From positions 33,954,133 to 34,018,132 of the forward strand of contig OZ025263.1 of the NCBI GenBank assembly GCA_964019135.1: a stretch of DNA of 64,000 nucleotides, in the 5' to 3' direction. Under the pieces are notes generated by a model. It searched no databases. It saw nothing but the letters and a program-made list of their open reading frames with translations, and had not been told where the DNA came from. The stretch is from Arenicola marina (lineage: Eukaryota > Annelida > Polychaeta > Arenicolidae). Positions 1 through 11,597 of the stretch are shown piece by piece. A program made the position numbers and the translations under genes. Within the stretch, counting starts at the first letter, position 1. Each line of letters begins with the position of its first letter.

Positions 1-2157
1 ACAGCATCATAAAATGTCTCACTAATAACATAGATCCTTCTCTATTTGTTGATGACTTTTTGGCCTGTTTCAGGTCCAAACATATGCACACAATAGAAAG
101 GCAACTACAAATGAACCTCAATAAGTTACAACAATGGTGCGATGAGAATGGATTTAAATTTTCAAAAACTAGAACAGTGTGTATGCACTTCTGTCAACTC
201 CGGAAACTCCACGCGGAACCTGAACTTAAAATGAATGGGGATCAAATACCAGTTGTGCCAGAAACAAAATTTCTCGGCCTTTTATTCGATAATAAACTGA
301 CTTTTATACCCCATATCAAACAATTAAAGCACAAATGTACCAAAGCACTTAATATAATTAAAGTGCTATCTAATACAGAATGGGGAACAGAAAGAGAGAC
401 ATTATTAAATATATACAGAGCCCTGATACGGTCACGGCTGGATTATGGGTCGATGATTTACGGATCAGCACGCAAATCATATTTGCAGATGCTGGACCCT
501 GTGCACAACCAAGCATTTCGTTTATGTCTGGGAGCTTTCCGCACATCTCCTGCGGAAAGCATGTACATCGAGTCTGCTGAGCCATCTCTATACTACCGTA
601 GAGATAAATTAGCACTACAATACGCACTTAAGCTCAAGACAAATCCCAATAATCCTACCTTTGAAGACGTATTCCATCCAAAGTTTACAACACTATTTGA
701 AAACAAACCAAAGACAATACCCACCTTTGGAATTCGAGTCAATAACCTTTTGACAATATACGATATCAATTTCAAAGAAAGACGAACCTGGCACCTTCCA
801 GAAATCCCACCATGGGAAATGGAATCTCCAAACGTTCTGTTAGAACTAACAACTTACAACAAATTTGACACAGACCCATCACAATTTATAGAACTTAAAC
901 ATACTATTCACAATCAACACCCCAACCATTTCTCTATATATACAGATGGCTCAAAAGACTCCCACAGGGTGGCCGCTGCAGCTGTGGCTGGTGAACACCA
1001 ATGCAGCAACCGCCTCCCAGACCAATGTTCTATATACACAGCAGAAGCAATAGCTCCACTGATGGCACTTGAATATATAGAAAAATCACTACATGATAAA
1101 TTTATCATCTATTCAGATTCATTATCCTGTATACAAGCCATAAAATATCGGAAATATGAAAATCCCTTAATACAAGATATACTCATGAAATGTCATGATT
1201 TAATATGCAATGGAAAGGCGGTAGTGTTCTGCTGGATCCCTAGCCATATAGGCATAGAGGGCAACAGTCTAGCAGACGCTGCCGCCAAAGAAGCTCTAAA
1301 TGTCGACGTCCTTCCAGTCCAGTTTCCATACTCGGACTTGAAGCCGTACATCCAAAACGAAATTACTAAAAATTGGCAGTCGTCCTGGGACGAGCAATCC
1401 TCCAACAAATTGAAACGGCTTCAGCCTACTGTGGGTACCAAACGGCCAAGAATCCGCGGTAGGCGAAGAGACGTTGTCATTCAAAGACTCCGAATTGGAC
1501 ATACGCACCTTACCCATTGCTACCTCCTCAAAGGCGAACCACCTCCCGAGTGTGTTCCCTGTCAGGAACCCCTGACTGTGGAGCACATTCTGTTGAGGTG
1601 TGTTGACTTTCAACAAACAAGAGATCAATATAACAGAGTAGAAACTATGAAAGAACTATTTAATAATATACCACAGCAAAAGATTTTAGATTATTTATCT
1701 GCAATAAATCTAGTCAAATGCATATGATATCTAGTCAACGTTTACAGCCAAACAGTGAAAAAGATTTTAGACCATTTATCTACAATAAATCTAGTCAAAT
1801 CCATATGATATATATTCAACGTTTACTGCCAAACAGTGCATTTTGCTGCAATTATTAATCTCAAAAGCTTGGTTTTAAAAACCAACTCATGGTTTTATAT
1901 TCTGACAATTTATTGTCTTTATCGTTTCACCATTCTTTACTTTCATGGTTTTATGACAATTTGCTCAATGATATTACTTGATATCCTCAGGGTTTTATTA
2001 ATCTATTAATCGATTCCACAAAGAGTGCATTCATGGTTTTATTCATATCACATGTATTGATTTTCAGGGTTTTAATATTGACTAATATTGACCAATATGG
2101 CACGAAATAGCCTTCCAGGCTGAAAGTGACGTTAAGCCCCAATCAAATCAAATCAAA
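1..2157 (+). mobile_element. I-clade (Nimb/I-like) LINE, 3' part, runs off the left edge
   Basis: This is the 3' end of a non-LTR retrotransposon that begins before the window. A long open frame (60-1727) continues from the reverse transcriptase FVDD motif, coded just before and across position 60, through the thumb region into an RNase H domain. RNase H landmarks visible are YTDGSKDS near 940-960, AEAIAPL near 1040, YSDSLS near 1110 and WIPSHIGIEGNSLADAAAKEAL-type sequence near 1230-1300. A cysteine/histidine cluster (CVPCQEP...VEHILLRC) follows near 1550-1600. The 3' UTR has a duplicated ~90-bp segment (about 1690-1800) that the second copy lacks, and ends in a short (TCAAA)n tail rather than poly-A, as I-clade elements often do. 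It is almost identical to 15323-17386. Reverse transcriptase plus RNase H in one frame points to the I superfamily; the Nimb label is an inference. Confidence 0.9.
60..1727 (+). CDS. LINE ORF2 C-terminal part: end of reverse transcriptase and RNase H (partial)
   Basis: An open frame of about 555 residues is all that is visible of this ORF2; its true start lies outside the window. It covers the last part of the reverse transcriptase (the FVDDF catalytic aspartates are immediately at the start), the thumb (FKFSKTRTVCMHF, LGLLFDNKLTF, SRLDYGSMIYG are family-typical) and a complete-looking RNase H domain with the expected D-E-D-D residues. RNase H removes the RNA strand during target-primed reverse transcription. 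The frame is uninterrupted in this copy, whereas the second copy at 15381-17037 has an internal deletion here. No sign of host function. Confidence 0.85.
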   Translation: MACFRSKHMHTIERQLQMNLNKLQQWCDENGFKFSKTRTVCMHFCQLRKLHAEPELKMNGDQIPVVPETKFLGLLFDNKLTFIPHIKQLKHKCTKALNIIKVLSNTEWGTERETLLNIYRALIRSRLDYGSMIYGSARKSYLQMLDPVHNQAFRLCLGAFRTSPAESMYIESAEPSLYYRRDKLALQYALKLKTNPNNPTFEDVFHPKFTTLFENKPKTIPTFGIRVNNLLTIYDINFKERRTWHLPEIPPWEMESPNVLLELTTYNKFDTDPSQFIELKHTIHNQHPNHFSIYTDGSKDSHRVAAAAVAGEHQCSNRLPDQCSIYTAEAIAPLMALEYIEKSLHDKFIIYSDSLSCIQAIKYRKYENPLIQDILMKCHDLICNGKAVVFCWIPSHIGIEGNSLADAAAKEALNVDVLPVQFPYSDLKPYIQNEITKNWQSSWDEQSSNKLKRLQPTVGTKRPRIRGRRRDVVIQRLRIGHTHLTHCYLLKGEPPPECVPCQEPLTVEHILLRCVDFQQTRDQYNRVETMKELFNNIPQQKILDYLSAINLVKCI

Positions 2158-2170
2158 TCAAACAAAATAG
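2158..2170 (+). repeat. 3' target-site duplication of the LINE
   Basis: TCAAACAAAATAG follows the LINE tail. The same 13 bases flank the second LINE on both sides (11585-11597 and 17387-17399). An empty version of the site sits in the unit at about 5715-5728. Confidence 0.8.
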
Positions 2171-2644
2171 CGATTGAATGAACTGTATGTCTAGTAAGAT
2201 TCAGTAGCCGAAGTACGTGTAGTCCGCCAAAAAAGCACAATGCGTAGACCCGCACCTGGCCTCGCCAGCTTTGTCAAAATTAGGTATAACAGATTACTGT
2301 CATAATTGCAAGTCAGATACGAATATTATATATTTTCAAGGCCTCATAATAGTTCTAAGCAATACCGGAACAGTTAAGGGGAATGATATGATGTGTTGCA
2401 AGTGATTATTTATTCATCCCAAACATCTCTTTAGACTCTTGAAGTTGTCACCTGGCGGCGCACAAGCGGCATGACAATCGGGCTCACAGCGGGCCGAGGT
2501 CGATGTGATCGCCGATGGGGGCCGATGATGATCGCCGTCGTTGGCCGATGATCGCCGACGTTGGCTACTGATCGCCGACGATTCGCGGACCTCGTCCTGA
2601 CAGAGCGTCCTAGCTGGGTCACTGTGGCTGTCAACGGCTAACCC

Positions 2645-2698
2645 GACAGCTCAGTGGGTTCGAGCGCTCCCCTCCTGGCGCCTTGCCCCCCCCCCCTT
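2645..2698 (+). repeat. tRNA-like SINE head fragment (repeated in every unit)
   Basis: The sequence around ACAGCTCAGTGGGTTCGAG is the A-box half of a tRNA-derived SINE, followed by a C-run. It recurs at the same place in the other five units (near 4550, 6190, 8105, 10370 and 17895), so it was present before the array expanded. No B-box half is visible, so it is a fragment. Confidence 0.5.
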
Positions 2699-2755
2699 CC
2701 CACTTCTATATACATGTTCTGGTACACTAATAACTGATTCCATATATTGTTCATA

Positions 2756-3760
2756 TCAGCAGCAGTTACTCACGGGCATCGAGCTACAACCAGAAATCCT
2801 TGAAGTGGAATTCCATGTGTAACCGAACACTTTCATGTCGTCCCGGAAGTAATCCAGAAGCCAGTCGAAAGTGTCCGGAATATCCCGCTGAAGCTCTTGC
2901 AATAAGTGATCATAGTTCGTTTGATCCGGACCTATCGCTCCTATGACGGCTTTAGCCAACTTGGCCTTCTCGTTGCCTGTGTGTATATAGAGCATATCGA
3001 GCTTTGATGTGACACCGATCTTCTCGCTAAGCGTGTTGCCGTCATATTCGTCCGTTTCACTCTTCAGGATCAAGTCCAGATAGTTGCTGCACGATCTACC
3101 CAAACGGTTCTGACTGGCCCAGTGTTCGTTTTGTAGCAGGAGTCCCTTGGCAAAAGCTTGTGCGAATTCTGCTAAGCTCAGCACGTTATACGACGTACAG
3201 TTTCCTTGATGTCTATATAAAGCCATCATGATTTCAGTACAATGTTCCTGATATTTTTTTCTTTTAACGATCACCTCATAGTATCCAGAGACAAACTTCT
3301 GGAGTGGGTCGCGCACGACAATGAATTTAGTGTAGTTGGCGTAGCGACTGTTGAGATCGGCGATTGCAACGTTCGACGTGAAGTTGAGGCCGAGTTCAGA
3401 AAAGCGACCACTTTCTTTCTCAATAATTCCACTGGCGCCAATAGATTTAACGAAGTATTGAAGCCAACTCCAGCCTTCAGCTTTAGGGATGATTTTCCAT
3501 ACGGCATGGTGAACGTTGTGAATCAACACAACACCCAAGTGGTCCTGCTGAGCACTTCCGGCGATGTCACCGCACGCTTGACGACGTAATGACATCCTCT
3601 CCTGGAGGGTGCACATGGTGTTGGCCGGGTTCCCTTTCCCGCCATCTTCTCTTTCGTTTATGTGATGCTTGGGGCCCAAATTTTCTTTGACCTTGACCTC
3701 TGTTTGGTGTTTACATCCTGTTGGCTGTTCGCGGTGCTCGGTTTCCATCCAAGCTAACAA
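2756..3760 (-). CDS. Carbohydrate sulfotransferase (Sulfotransfer_2, HNK-1/chondroitin type), array copy 1, uninterrupted
   Basis: A 334-residue open frame. Members of this Golgi family move sulfate from PAPS onto sugars of glycoproteins or proteoglycans. The 5'-PAPS loop is a divergent PKAEGWSW (residues 92-99; usual form PK-x-G-x-x-x-W). The 3'-phosphate motif VVRDPLQKFVSGYY is at 148-161. The family block NEHWASQNRLGRSCSNY is at about 211-227 and the C-terminal FDWLLDYFRDDMKVFGY is typical. N-glycosylation sites include NYT and NCT. No signal anchor is visible. Family members are type II membrane proteins, so an upstream exon or a lost N-terminus is likely; the first methionine lies close to the AACGTT spacer. 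Compared with the other five copies it carries private changes at otherwise shared positions (LPQNEHW to LLQNEHW, GRPCSN to GRSCSN, EYDV to EYDG), so an open frame does not prove activity. Confidence 0.8.
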   Translation of the reverse strand: MLAWMETEHREQPTGCKHQTEVKVKENLGPKHHINEREDGGKGNPANTMCTLQERMSLRRQACGDIAGSAQQDHLGVVLIHNVHHAVWKIIPKAEGWSWLQYFVKSIGASGIIEKESGRFSELGLNFTSNVAIADLNSRYANYTKFIVVRDPLQKFVSGYYEVIVKRKKYQEHCTEIMMALYRHQGNCTSYNVLSLAEFAQAFAKGLLLQNEHWASQNRLGRSCSNYLDLILKSETDEYDGNTLSEKIGVTSKLDMLYIHTGNEKAKLAKAVIGAIGPDQTNYDHLLQELQRDIPDTFDWLLDYFRDDMKVFGYTWNSTSRISGCSSMPVSNCC

Positions 3761-3769
3761 TGTAACGTT

Positions 3770-4059
3770 TGCAGAACGTTACGCGAACGTTAGCCCAGTG
3801 TTAGGAAAACTTTATTAAATCTCGTTCCAAGAACGTTATCTGGGAAGTTTTCCTGACGTTCTGCGAAGGTTAGCAGATAACGTTATGGATAACGGTCCCC
3901 TAACGTTCCGATAACGGTCCCCGAAGTTCCGATAACGGTCCCCGAACGTTCCGATAACGGTCCGCGAACGTTAGCCCAGAGTTAGGAAAACGTTATTAAA
4001 TCTGGTTCCAAGAACGTTATCTGGGAAAGTTTTCCTGACGTTCTGCGAAGGTTAGCAAC
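3770..4059. repeat. AACGTT-rich spacer with 22-bp minisatellite
   Basis: A spacer built of phrases such as AACGTTAGCCCAGAGTTAGG and a few copies of a 22-bp unit containing CGATAACGGTCCCC. Related spacers lie at 5590-5710, 7320-7620, 9225-9620, 11485-11585 and 18890-19636. All are just upstream of the minus-strand sulfotransferase copies. Confidence 0.8.
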
Positions 4060-4668
4060 ATGTCAAACGAAATAGCGATTGAATGAACTGTATGTCTAGT
4101 AAGATTCAGTAGCCAAAGTACGTGTAGTCCGTCAAAAAGGCACAATGCGTAGACCCGCACCCGGCCTCGCCAGCTTTGTCAAAATTAGGAATAACAGATT
4201 ACTGTCATAATTGCAAGTCAGGTACGAAGATTATATATTTTCAAGGCCTCATAATAGTTCTAAGCAATAAGGGAACAGTTAAGGGGAATGATATGATGTG
4301 TTGCAAGTGATTATTTATTCATCCCGAGCATCTCTTTAGACTCTTGAAGTTGTCACCTGGCGGCGCACAAGCGGCATAACAATCGGGCTCACAGCGGGCC
4401 GAGGTCGATGTAATCGCCGATGGGGGACGATGATGATCGCCGACGTTGGCCGATGATGGCCGAAGTTGGCTGATGATCGCCGACGATTCGCGGACCTCGT
4501 CCTGACAGAGCGTGCTGGCTGGGTCACTGTGGCTGTCAACGGCTACCCCGACAGCTCAGTGGGTTCGAGCGCTCCCCTTCTAGCGCCTTGCCCCCCCCCC
4601 CCCTCCCCACTTTTATGTACATGTTCTGGTACACTAAGACTGATAACTCATTCCGTATATTGTTCATA

Positions 4669-5594
4669 TCAGCAGCAGTTGCTCACGGGCATCGAGCTAC
4701 AACCAGAAATCCTTGAAGTGGAATTCCATGTGTAACCGACACTATCATGTCGTCCCGGAAGTACTCCAGAAGCCAGTCGAAAGTGTCCGGAATATCCCGC
4801 TGAAGCTCTTGCAATTAGTGATCATAGTTCGTTAGATCCGGACCTATCGCTCCAATGACGGCTTTAGCGAACTTGGCCTTCTCTTTGCCTGTGTGTATAT
4901 AGGGCATATCGAGCTTTGATGTGACCCCGATCTTCTCGCTAAGTGTGTTTGTCCCATTGTTCGTTTTGTGGCAGGAGTCCCTTGGCAAAAGCTTGTGCGA
5001 ATTCTGCTAAGCTCAGCACGTTATACGACGTACAGTTTCCTTGATGTCTATATAAAGTCATCATGATTTCAGTACAATGTTCTTGATATTTTTTTCTTTT
5101 AACGATCACCTCATAGTATCCAGAGACAAACTTCTGGAGTGGGTCGCGCACGACGACGAATTTAGTGTAGTTGGCGTAGCGACTGTTGAGATCGGCGATT
5201 GCAACGTTCGACGTGAAGTTGAGGCCGAGTTCAGAAAAGCGACCACGTTCTTTCTCAATATTCCACTGGCGCCAATAGATTTAACGAAGTATTGAAGCCA
5301 ACTCCAGCCTTCAGCTTTAGGGATGATTTTCCATACGGCATGGTGAACGTTGTGAATCTACACAACACCCAAATGGTCCTGCTGAGCACTTCCGGCGATG
5401 TCACCGCACGCTTGACGACGTAATGACATCCTCTCCAGGAGGGTGCACATGGTGTTGGCCGGGCTCCCTTTCCCGCCATCTTCTCTTTCGTTTATGTGAT
5501 GCTTGGGGCCCAAATTTTCTTTCACCTTGACCTCTGTTTGGTTTTTACATCCTGCTGGCTGTTCGCGGTGCTCAGTTTCCATCCCAGCTAACAA
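4669..5594 (-). pseudogene. Sulfotransferase pseudogene, array copy 2
   Basis: Same family and layout as copy 1, but badly broken. A block of roughly 125 bases is missing between the EKIGV region and the NEHW region (join near 4950). A one-base loss near 5262 shifts the frame before the PAPS loop, and substitutions have removed further codons. The 3'-phosphate motif RDPLQKFVSGYY is still readable (about 5090-5150). The extra T near 4945 also occurs in copies 5 and 6, linking these three copies. Confidence 0.85.
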
Positions 5595-6318
5595 TATAAC
5601 GTTCGCGGAACGTTACGCGAACGTTAGCCCAGAGTTAGGAAAACGTTATTAAATCTCGTTCCAAGATCGTTATCTGGGAAAGTTTTCCTGACGTTCTGCG
5701 AAGGTTAGCAACGTGTCAAACAAAATAGCGATTGAATGAATTGTATGTCTAGTAAGATTCAGTAGCCAAAGTACGTGTAGTCCGCCAAAAAGGCCCAATG
5801 CGTAGACCCGCACCCGGCCTCGCCAGCTTTGTCAAAATTAGGTATAACAGATTACTGTTTTAATTGCAAGTCAGGTACGAATATTGTATATTTGCAAGGC
5901 CTCCTAATAGTTCTAAGCAATAACGGAACAGTTAAGGGGAATGATATGATGTGTTGCAAGTGATTATTTATTCATCCCGATCATCTCTTTAGACTCTTGA
6001 ATTTGCCACCTGGCGGCGCACAAGCGGCATGACAATCGGGCTCACAGCGGGCGGAGGTCGATGTAATCGCCGACGGCAGCCGAAGTTGGCCGATGATCGC
6101 CGACGTTGGCTAATGATCGCCGACGATTCGCGGACCTCGTCCTGACAGAGCGTCCTGGCTGGGTCACTGTGGCTGGCAACGGCTACCCCGACAGCTCAGT
6201 GGGTTCGAGCGCTCCCCTCCTAGGGCCTTGTCCCCCCCCCACCCCCCACCCCCCCCCCCTTCCCACTTCTATATGCATGTTCTGGTACACTAATTACTGA
6301 TTCCATATATTGTTCATA

Positions 6319-7323
6319 TCAGCAGCAGTTGCTCACGGGCATCGAGCTACAACCAGAAATCCTTAAAGTGGAATTCCATGTGTAACCGAACACTTTCATG
6401 TCGTCCCGGAAGTAATCCAGAAGCCAGTCGAAAGTGTCCGGAATATCCCGCTGAAGCTCTTGCAATAAGTGATCATAGTTCGTTAGATCCGGACCTATCG
6501 CTCCAACGACGGCTTTAGCCAACTTGGCCTTCTCGTTGCCTATGTGTATATAGGGCCAATCGAGCTTTGATGTGACCCCGATCTTCTCGCTAAGCGTGTT
6601 GACGTCATATTCGTCCGTCTCACTCTTCAGGATCAAGTCCAGATAGTTGCTGCACGGTCTACCCAAACGGTTCTGACTGGCCCAGTGTTCGTTTTGTGGC
6701 AGGAGTCCCTTGGCAAAAGCTGGTGCGAATTCTGCTAAGCTCAGCAAGTTATACGACGTACAGTTTCCTTGATGTCTATATAAAGCCATCATGATTTCAG
6801 TACAATGTTCCTGATATTTTTTTCTTTTAACGATCACCTCATAGTATCCAGAGACAAACTTCTAAAGTGGGTCGCGCACGACAATGAATTTAGTGTAGTT
6901 GGCGTAGCGACTGTTGAGATCGGCGATTGCAACGTTCGACGTGAAGTTGAGGCCGAGTTCAGAGAAGCGACCACGTTCTTTCTCAATAATTCCACTGGCG
7001 CCAATAGATTTAACGAAATATTGAAGCCAACTCCTGCCTCCAGCTTTAGGGATGATTTTCCATACGGCATGGTGAACGTTGTGAATCAACACAACACCCA
7101 AGTGGTCCTGCTGAGGACTTGAGGCGATGTCACCGCACGCTTGACGATGAAATGACATCCTCTCCTGGAGGGTGCACATGGTGTTGGCCGGGCTCCCTTT
7201 CCCGTCATCTTCTCTTTCGTTTATGTGATGCTTGGGGCCCAAATTTTCTTTGACCTTGACCTCTGTTTGGTTTTTACATCCTGCTGGCTGTTCGCGGTGC
7301 TCGGTTTCCATCCCAGCTAACAA
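6319..7323 (-). pseudogene. Sulfotransferase pseudogene, array copy 3 (single nonsense codon)
   Basis: Full length relative to copy 1 and in one frame throughout, but a CAG-to-TAG change at 6862-6864 stops it inside the 3'-phosphate-binding motif (VVRDPL-stop-KFVSGYY). The downstream part (6319-6837) stays open to the normal stop. The rest is close to the array consensus, including LPQNEHW and GRPCSNY at about 6630-6690, so this is a recent loss or a polymorphic allele. An internal start would leave a protein without its PAPS-binding N-terminal half. Confidence 0.85.
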
Positions 7324-8221
7324 GATAACGTTCGCGGAACGTTACGCGAACGTTAGCCCAGAGTTATTAAATATATTCATAAATATGTTCCAAGAACGTT
7401 ATCTGGGAGTTTTCCTGACGTTCTGCGAAGGTTAGCAGATAACGTTATGGATAACGGTCCCCTAACGTTCCGATAACGGTCCCCGAACGTTCCGATAACG
7501 GTCCCCGAACGTTCTGATAACGGTCCGCGAACGTTAGCCCAGAGTTAGGAAAACGTTATTAAATCTCGTTCCAAGAACGTTATCTGGGAAAGTTTTCCTG
7601 ACGTTCTGCGAAGGTTAGCAACGTGTCAAACGAAATAGTGATTGAATGAACTGTATGTCTACTAAGATTCAGTAGCCAAAGTACGTGTAGTCCGCCAAAA
7701 AAGCACAATGCGTGGACCCGCACCCGGCCTCGCCATCTTTGTCAAAATTAGGTATAACAGATTACTGTCATAATTGCAAGTCAGGTACGAATATTATATA
7801 TTTTCAAGGCCTCATAATAGTTCTAAGCAATAACGGAACAGCTAAGGGGAATGATATGATGTGTTGCAAGTGATTATTTATTCATCCTGAACATCTCTTT
7901 AGACTCTTGAAGTTGTCACCTGGCGGCGCACAAGCGGCATGACAATCGGGCTCACAGCGGGCCGAGGTCGATGTAATCGCCGACGGGGGCCCATGATGAT
8001 CGCCGTCGTTGGCCGATGATCGCCGACGTTGGCTAATGATCGCCGACGATTCGCGGACCTCGTCCTGACAGAGCGTCCTGGCTGGGTCACTGTGGCTGTC
8101 AACGGCTACCCCGAGAGCTCAGTGGGTTCGAGCGCTCGCCTCCTAGCGCCTCCCCCCCCCCCTTCCCACTTCTATATACATGTTCTGGTACACTAATAAC
8201 TGATTCCATATATTGTTCATA

Positions 8222-9226
8222 TAAGCAGCAGTTGCTCACGGGCATCGAGCTACAACCAGAAATCCTTGAAGTGGAATTCCATGTGTAACCGAACACTTTC
8301 ATGTCGTCCCGGAAGTAATCCAGAAGCCAGTCGAAAGTGTCCGGAATGTCCCGCTAAAGCTCTTGCAATAAGTGATCATAGTTCGTTAGATCCGGACCTA
8401 TCGCTCCAATGACGGCTTTAGCCAACTTGGCCTTCTCGTTGTCTGTTTGTATATAGGGCATATCGAGCTTCGATGTGACCCCGATCTTTTCGCTAAGCGT
8501 GTTGACGTCATATTCGTCTGTCTCACTCTTCAGGATCAAATCCAGATAGTTGCTGCACGGTCTACCCAAACGGTTCTGACTGGCCCAGTGTTCGTTTTGT
8601 GGCAGGAGTCCCTTGGCAAAAGCTTGTGCGAATTCTGCTAAGCTCAGCACGTTATACGACGTACAGTTTCCTTGATGTCTATATAAAGCCATCATGATTT
8701 CAGTACAATGTTCCTGATATTTTTTTCTTTTAACGATCACCTCATAGTATCCAGAGACAAACTTCTGGAGTGGGTCGCGCACGACAATGAATTTAGTGCA
8801 GTTGGCGTATCGATTGTTGAGATCGGCGATTGCAACGTTCGACGTGAAGTTGAGGCCGAGTTCAGAAAAGCGACCACGTTCTTTCTCAATAATTCCACTG
8901 GCGCCAATAGATTTAACGAAGTATTGAAGCCAACTCCAGCCTTCAGCTTTAGGGATGATTTTCCATACGGCATGGTGAACGTTGTGAATCAACACAACAC
9001 CCAAGTGGTCCTGCTGAGCACTTCCGGCGATGTCACCGCACGCTTGAAGACGTAATGACATCCTCTCCTGGAGGGTGCACATGGTGTTGGCCGGGCTCCC
9101 TTTCCCGCCATCTTCTCTTTCGTTTATGTGATGCTTGGGGCCCAAATTTTCTTTGACCTTGACCTCTGTTTGGGTTTTATATCCTGTTGGCTGTTCGCGG
9201 TGCTCGGTTTCCATCCCAGCTAACAA
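8222..9226 (-). pseudogene. Sulfotransferase pseudogene, array copy 4 (C-terminal nonsense)
   Basis: Open for 290 residues with both PAPS motifs and the NEHW block intact, then TAG at 8354-8356 replaces the Gln in LLQELQRDIPD, removing the last ~44 residues (including the VFGY end). The same TAG is in copy 5. The original stop codon at the 3' end is also altered here. A product shortened only at the C-terminus could in principle still fold, so 'pseudogene' is likely but not certain. Confidence 0.75.
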
Positions 9227-9621
9227 TATAACATTCGCGGAACGTTACGCGAACGTTAGCCCAGAGTTAGGAAAACGTTATTAAATCTCGTTCCAAGAAC
9301 GTTATCTGGGAAAGTTTTCCTGACGTTCTGCGAAGGTTAGCAGATAACGTTATGGATAACGGTCCCCAAACGTTCCGATGACGGTCTCCGAACGTTCCGA
9401 TAACGGACCCCCAACGTTCGAATAACGGTCCCCGAACGTTCCGATAACGGTCCCCGAAAGTTCCGATAACGGTCCCCGAACGTTAGCCCAGAGTTAGGAA
9501 AACGTTATTAAATCTCGTTCCAAGAACATTATCTGGGAAAGTTTTCCTGACCTTCTGCGAAGGTTAGCAGATAACGTTATGGGTAACGGCCCCCTAACGT
9601 TCCGATAACGGTCCCCGCGTA

Positions 9622-9867
9622 CTACTTTAATTGGCGTGCCTCTATATGAAATAAATTACTGCTCTCTAGCTTGTGACATCGTGACGACTAAACCTACAGG
9701 TAGTAGGATCGATAAAACAAAAATAGGTTTCTCGAAATGAAATAATTAACACAGCCACAACATGCAGATGCACGTCAGATGGACTCTATTAACACATAGA
9801 ACTTGTGTGAGCGATAATAAGTATCAGGTCAGAATGTGCATGATTACCAACTAATTGTCCCTAGGAA
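9622..9867. other. Unique insert between array units 4 and 5
   Basis: About 245 bases of AT-rich sequence found in no other unit, placed between the 22-bp minisatellite and the start of unit 5. It has no coding potential, and I saw no terminal repeats. Confidence 0.4.
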
Positions 9868-10479
9868 TTGCATGCAACGTGTCACACGAAATAGCGATTG
9901 AATGAACTGTATGTCTAGTAAGATTCAGTAGCCAAAGTACGTGTAGTACGCCAAAAAAGCACAATGCGTAGACCCGCACCCGGCCTCGCCAGCTTTGTCA
10001 AATTAAGTATAACAGATTACTATCATAATTGCAAGTCAGGTACGAATATTATATATTTTCAAGGCCTCATAATAGTTCTAAGCAATAACGGAACAGTTAA
10101 GGGGAATGATATGATGTGTTGCAAGTGATTATTTATTCATCCCGAACATCTCTTTAGACTCTTGAAGTTGTCACCTGGCGGCGCAGAAGCGGCATGACAA
10201 TCGGGCTCACAGCGGACCGAGGTCGATGTAATCGCCGATGGGGGCCGATGATGATCGCCGACGTTGGCCGATGATCGCCGACGTTGGCTAATGATCGCCG
10301 ACGATTCGCGGACCTCGTCCTGACAGAGCGTCCTGGCTGGGTCACTGTGGCTGTCAACGGTTACCCCGACAGCTCAGTGGGTTCGAGCGCTCCCCTCCTA
10401 GCGCCTTGCCCCCCTCCCCCTCCCCACTTCTATATACATGTTCTGGTACACTAATAACTGATTCCATATATTGTTCATA

Positions 10480-11485
10480 TCAGCAGCAGTTGCTCACGGG
10501 CATCGACCTACAACCAGAAATCCTTGAAGTGGAATTCCATGTGTAACCGAACACTTTCATGTCGTCCCGGAAGTAATCCAGAAGCCAGTCGAAAGTGTCC
10601 GGAATGTCCCGCTAAAGCTCTTGCAATAAGTGATCATAGTTCGTTAGATCCGGACCTATCGCTCCAATGACGGCTTTAGCCAACTTGGCCTTCTCGTTGC
10701 CTGTGTGTATATAGGGCATATCGAGCTTTGATGTGACCCCGATCTTCTCGCTAAGCGTGTTTGACGTCATATTCGTCCGTCTCACTCTTAAGGATCAAGT
10801 CCAGATAGTTGCTGCACGGTCTACCCAAACGGTTCTGACTGGCCCAGTGTTCGTTTTGTGGCAGGAGTCCCTTGGCAAAAGCTTGTGCGAATTCTGCTAG
10901 GCTCAGCACGTTATACGACGTACAGTTTCCTTGATGTCTATATAAAGCCATCATGATTTCAGTACAATGTTCCTGATATTTTTTTCTTTTAACGATCACC
11001 TTATAGTATCCAGAGACAAACTTCTGGAGTGGGTCGCGCACGACAATGAATTTAGTGTAGTTGGCGTAGCGACTGTTGAGATCGGCGATTGCAACGTTCG
11101 AAGTGAAGTTGAGGCCGAGTTCAGCAAAGTGACCACGTTCTTTCTCAATAATTCCACTGACGCCAATAGATTTAACGAAGTATTGAAGCCAACTCCAGCC
11201 TTCAGCTTTAGGGATGATTTTCCATACGGCATGGTGAACGTTGTGAATCAACACAACACCCAAGTGGTCCTGCTGAGCACTTCCGGCGATGTCACCGCAC
11301 GCTTGACGACGTAATGACATCCTCTCCAGGAGGGTGCACATGGTGTTGGCCGGGCTCCCTTTCCCGCCATCTTCTCTTTCGTTTATGTGATGCTTGGGGC
11401 CCAAATTTTCTTTGACCTTGACCTCTGTTTGGTTTTTACATCCTGCTGGCTGTTCGCGGTGCTCGGTTTCCATCCCAGCCAACAA
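10480..11485 (-). pseudogene. Sulfotransferase pseudogene, array copy 5
   Basis: The N-terminal 244 residues are open, with the PAPS loop, RDPLQKFVSGYY and NEHWASQNRLGRPCSN. An extra T near 10761 (GTGTTTGAC against GTGTTGAC) then shifts the frame at SETDEYDV. Further on it also has the TAG near 10614 that copy 4 has. Sharing one lesion with copy 4 and another with copies 2 and 6 implies gene conversion or unequal exchange within the array. The LINE at 11598 lies just upstream of this copy. Confidence 0.85.
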
Positions 11486-11584
11486 TATAACGTTAGCCCA
11501 GAATTAAGAAAACGTTATTAAATCTCGTTCCAAGATCGTTATCTGGGAAAGTTTTCCTGACGTTCTGCGAAGGTTAGCAACGTG

Positions 11585-11597
11585 TCAAACAAAATAG
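11585..11597 (+). repeat. 5' target-site duplication of the full-length LINE
   Basis: TCAAACAAAATAG before the LINE 5' end; the matching copy is at 17387-17399. Confidence 0.85.

Larger units (their letters stand above)
2158..4059. repeat. Sulfotransferase array, unit 1
   Basis: First of six tandem units. After the LINE come ~500 bases shared by all units (starting near AGCGATTGAATGAACTGTATG), a GATGATCGCCGACG short tandem stretch, a tRNA-like SINE head fragment, a poly-C tract, the minus-strand sulfotransferase frame, and an AACGTT-rich spacer with the 22-bp repeat. Units 2 to 6 start at about 4060, 5708, 7618, 9868 and 17387. Confidence 0.9.

Noticed and set aside
2431-2634. 67-codon minus-strand frame (SVRTRSANRRRS) present in most array units
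   Set aside because: Repeated only because the units are recent copies; Arg-rich, built on the GATGATCGCCGACG short repeat, no family resemblance.
3242-3589. 115-codon plus-strand frame opposite the sulfotransferase, seen in several units
   Set aside because: Antisense shadow of a conserved coding region.
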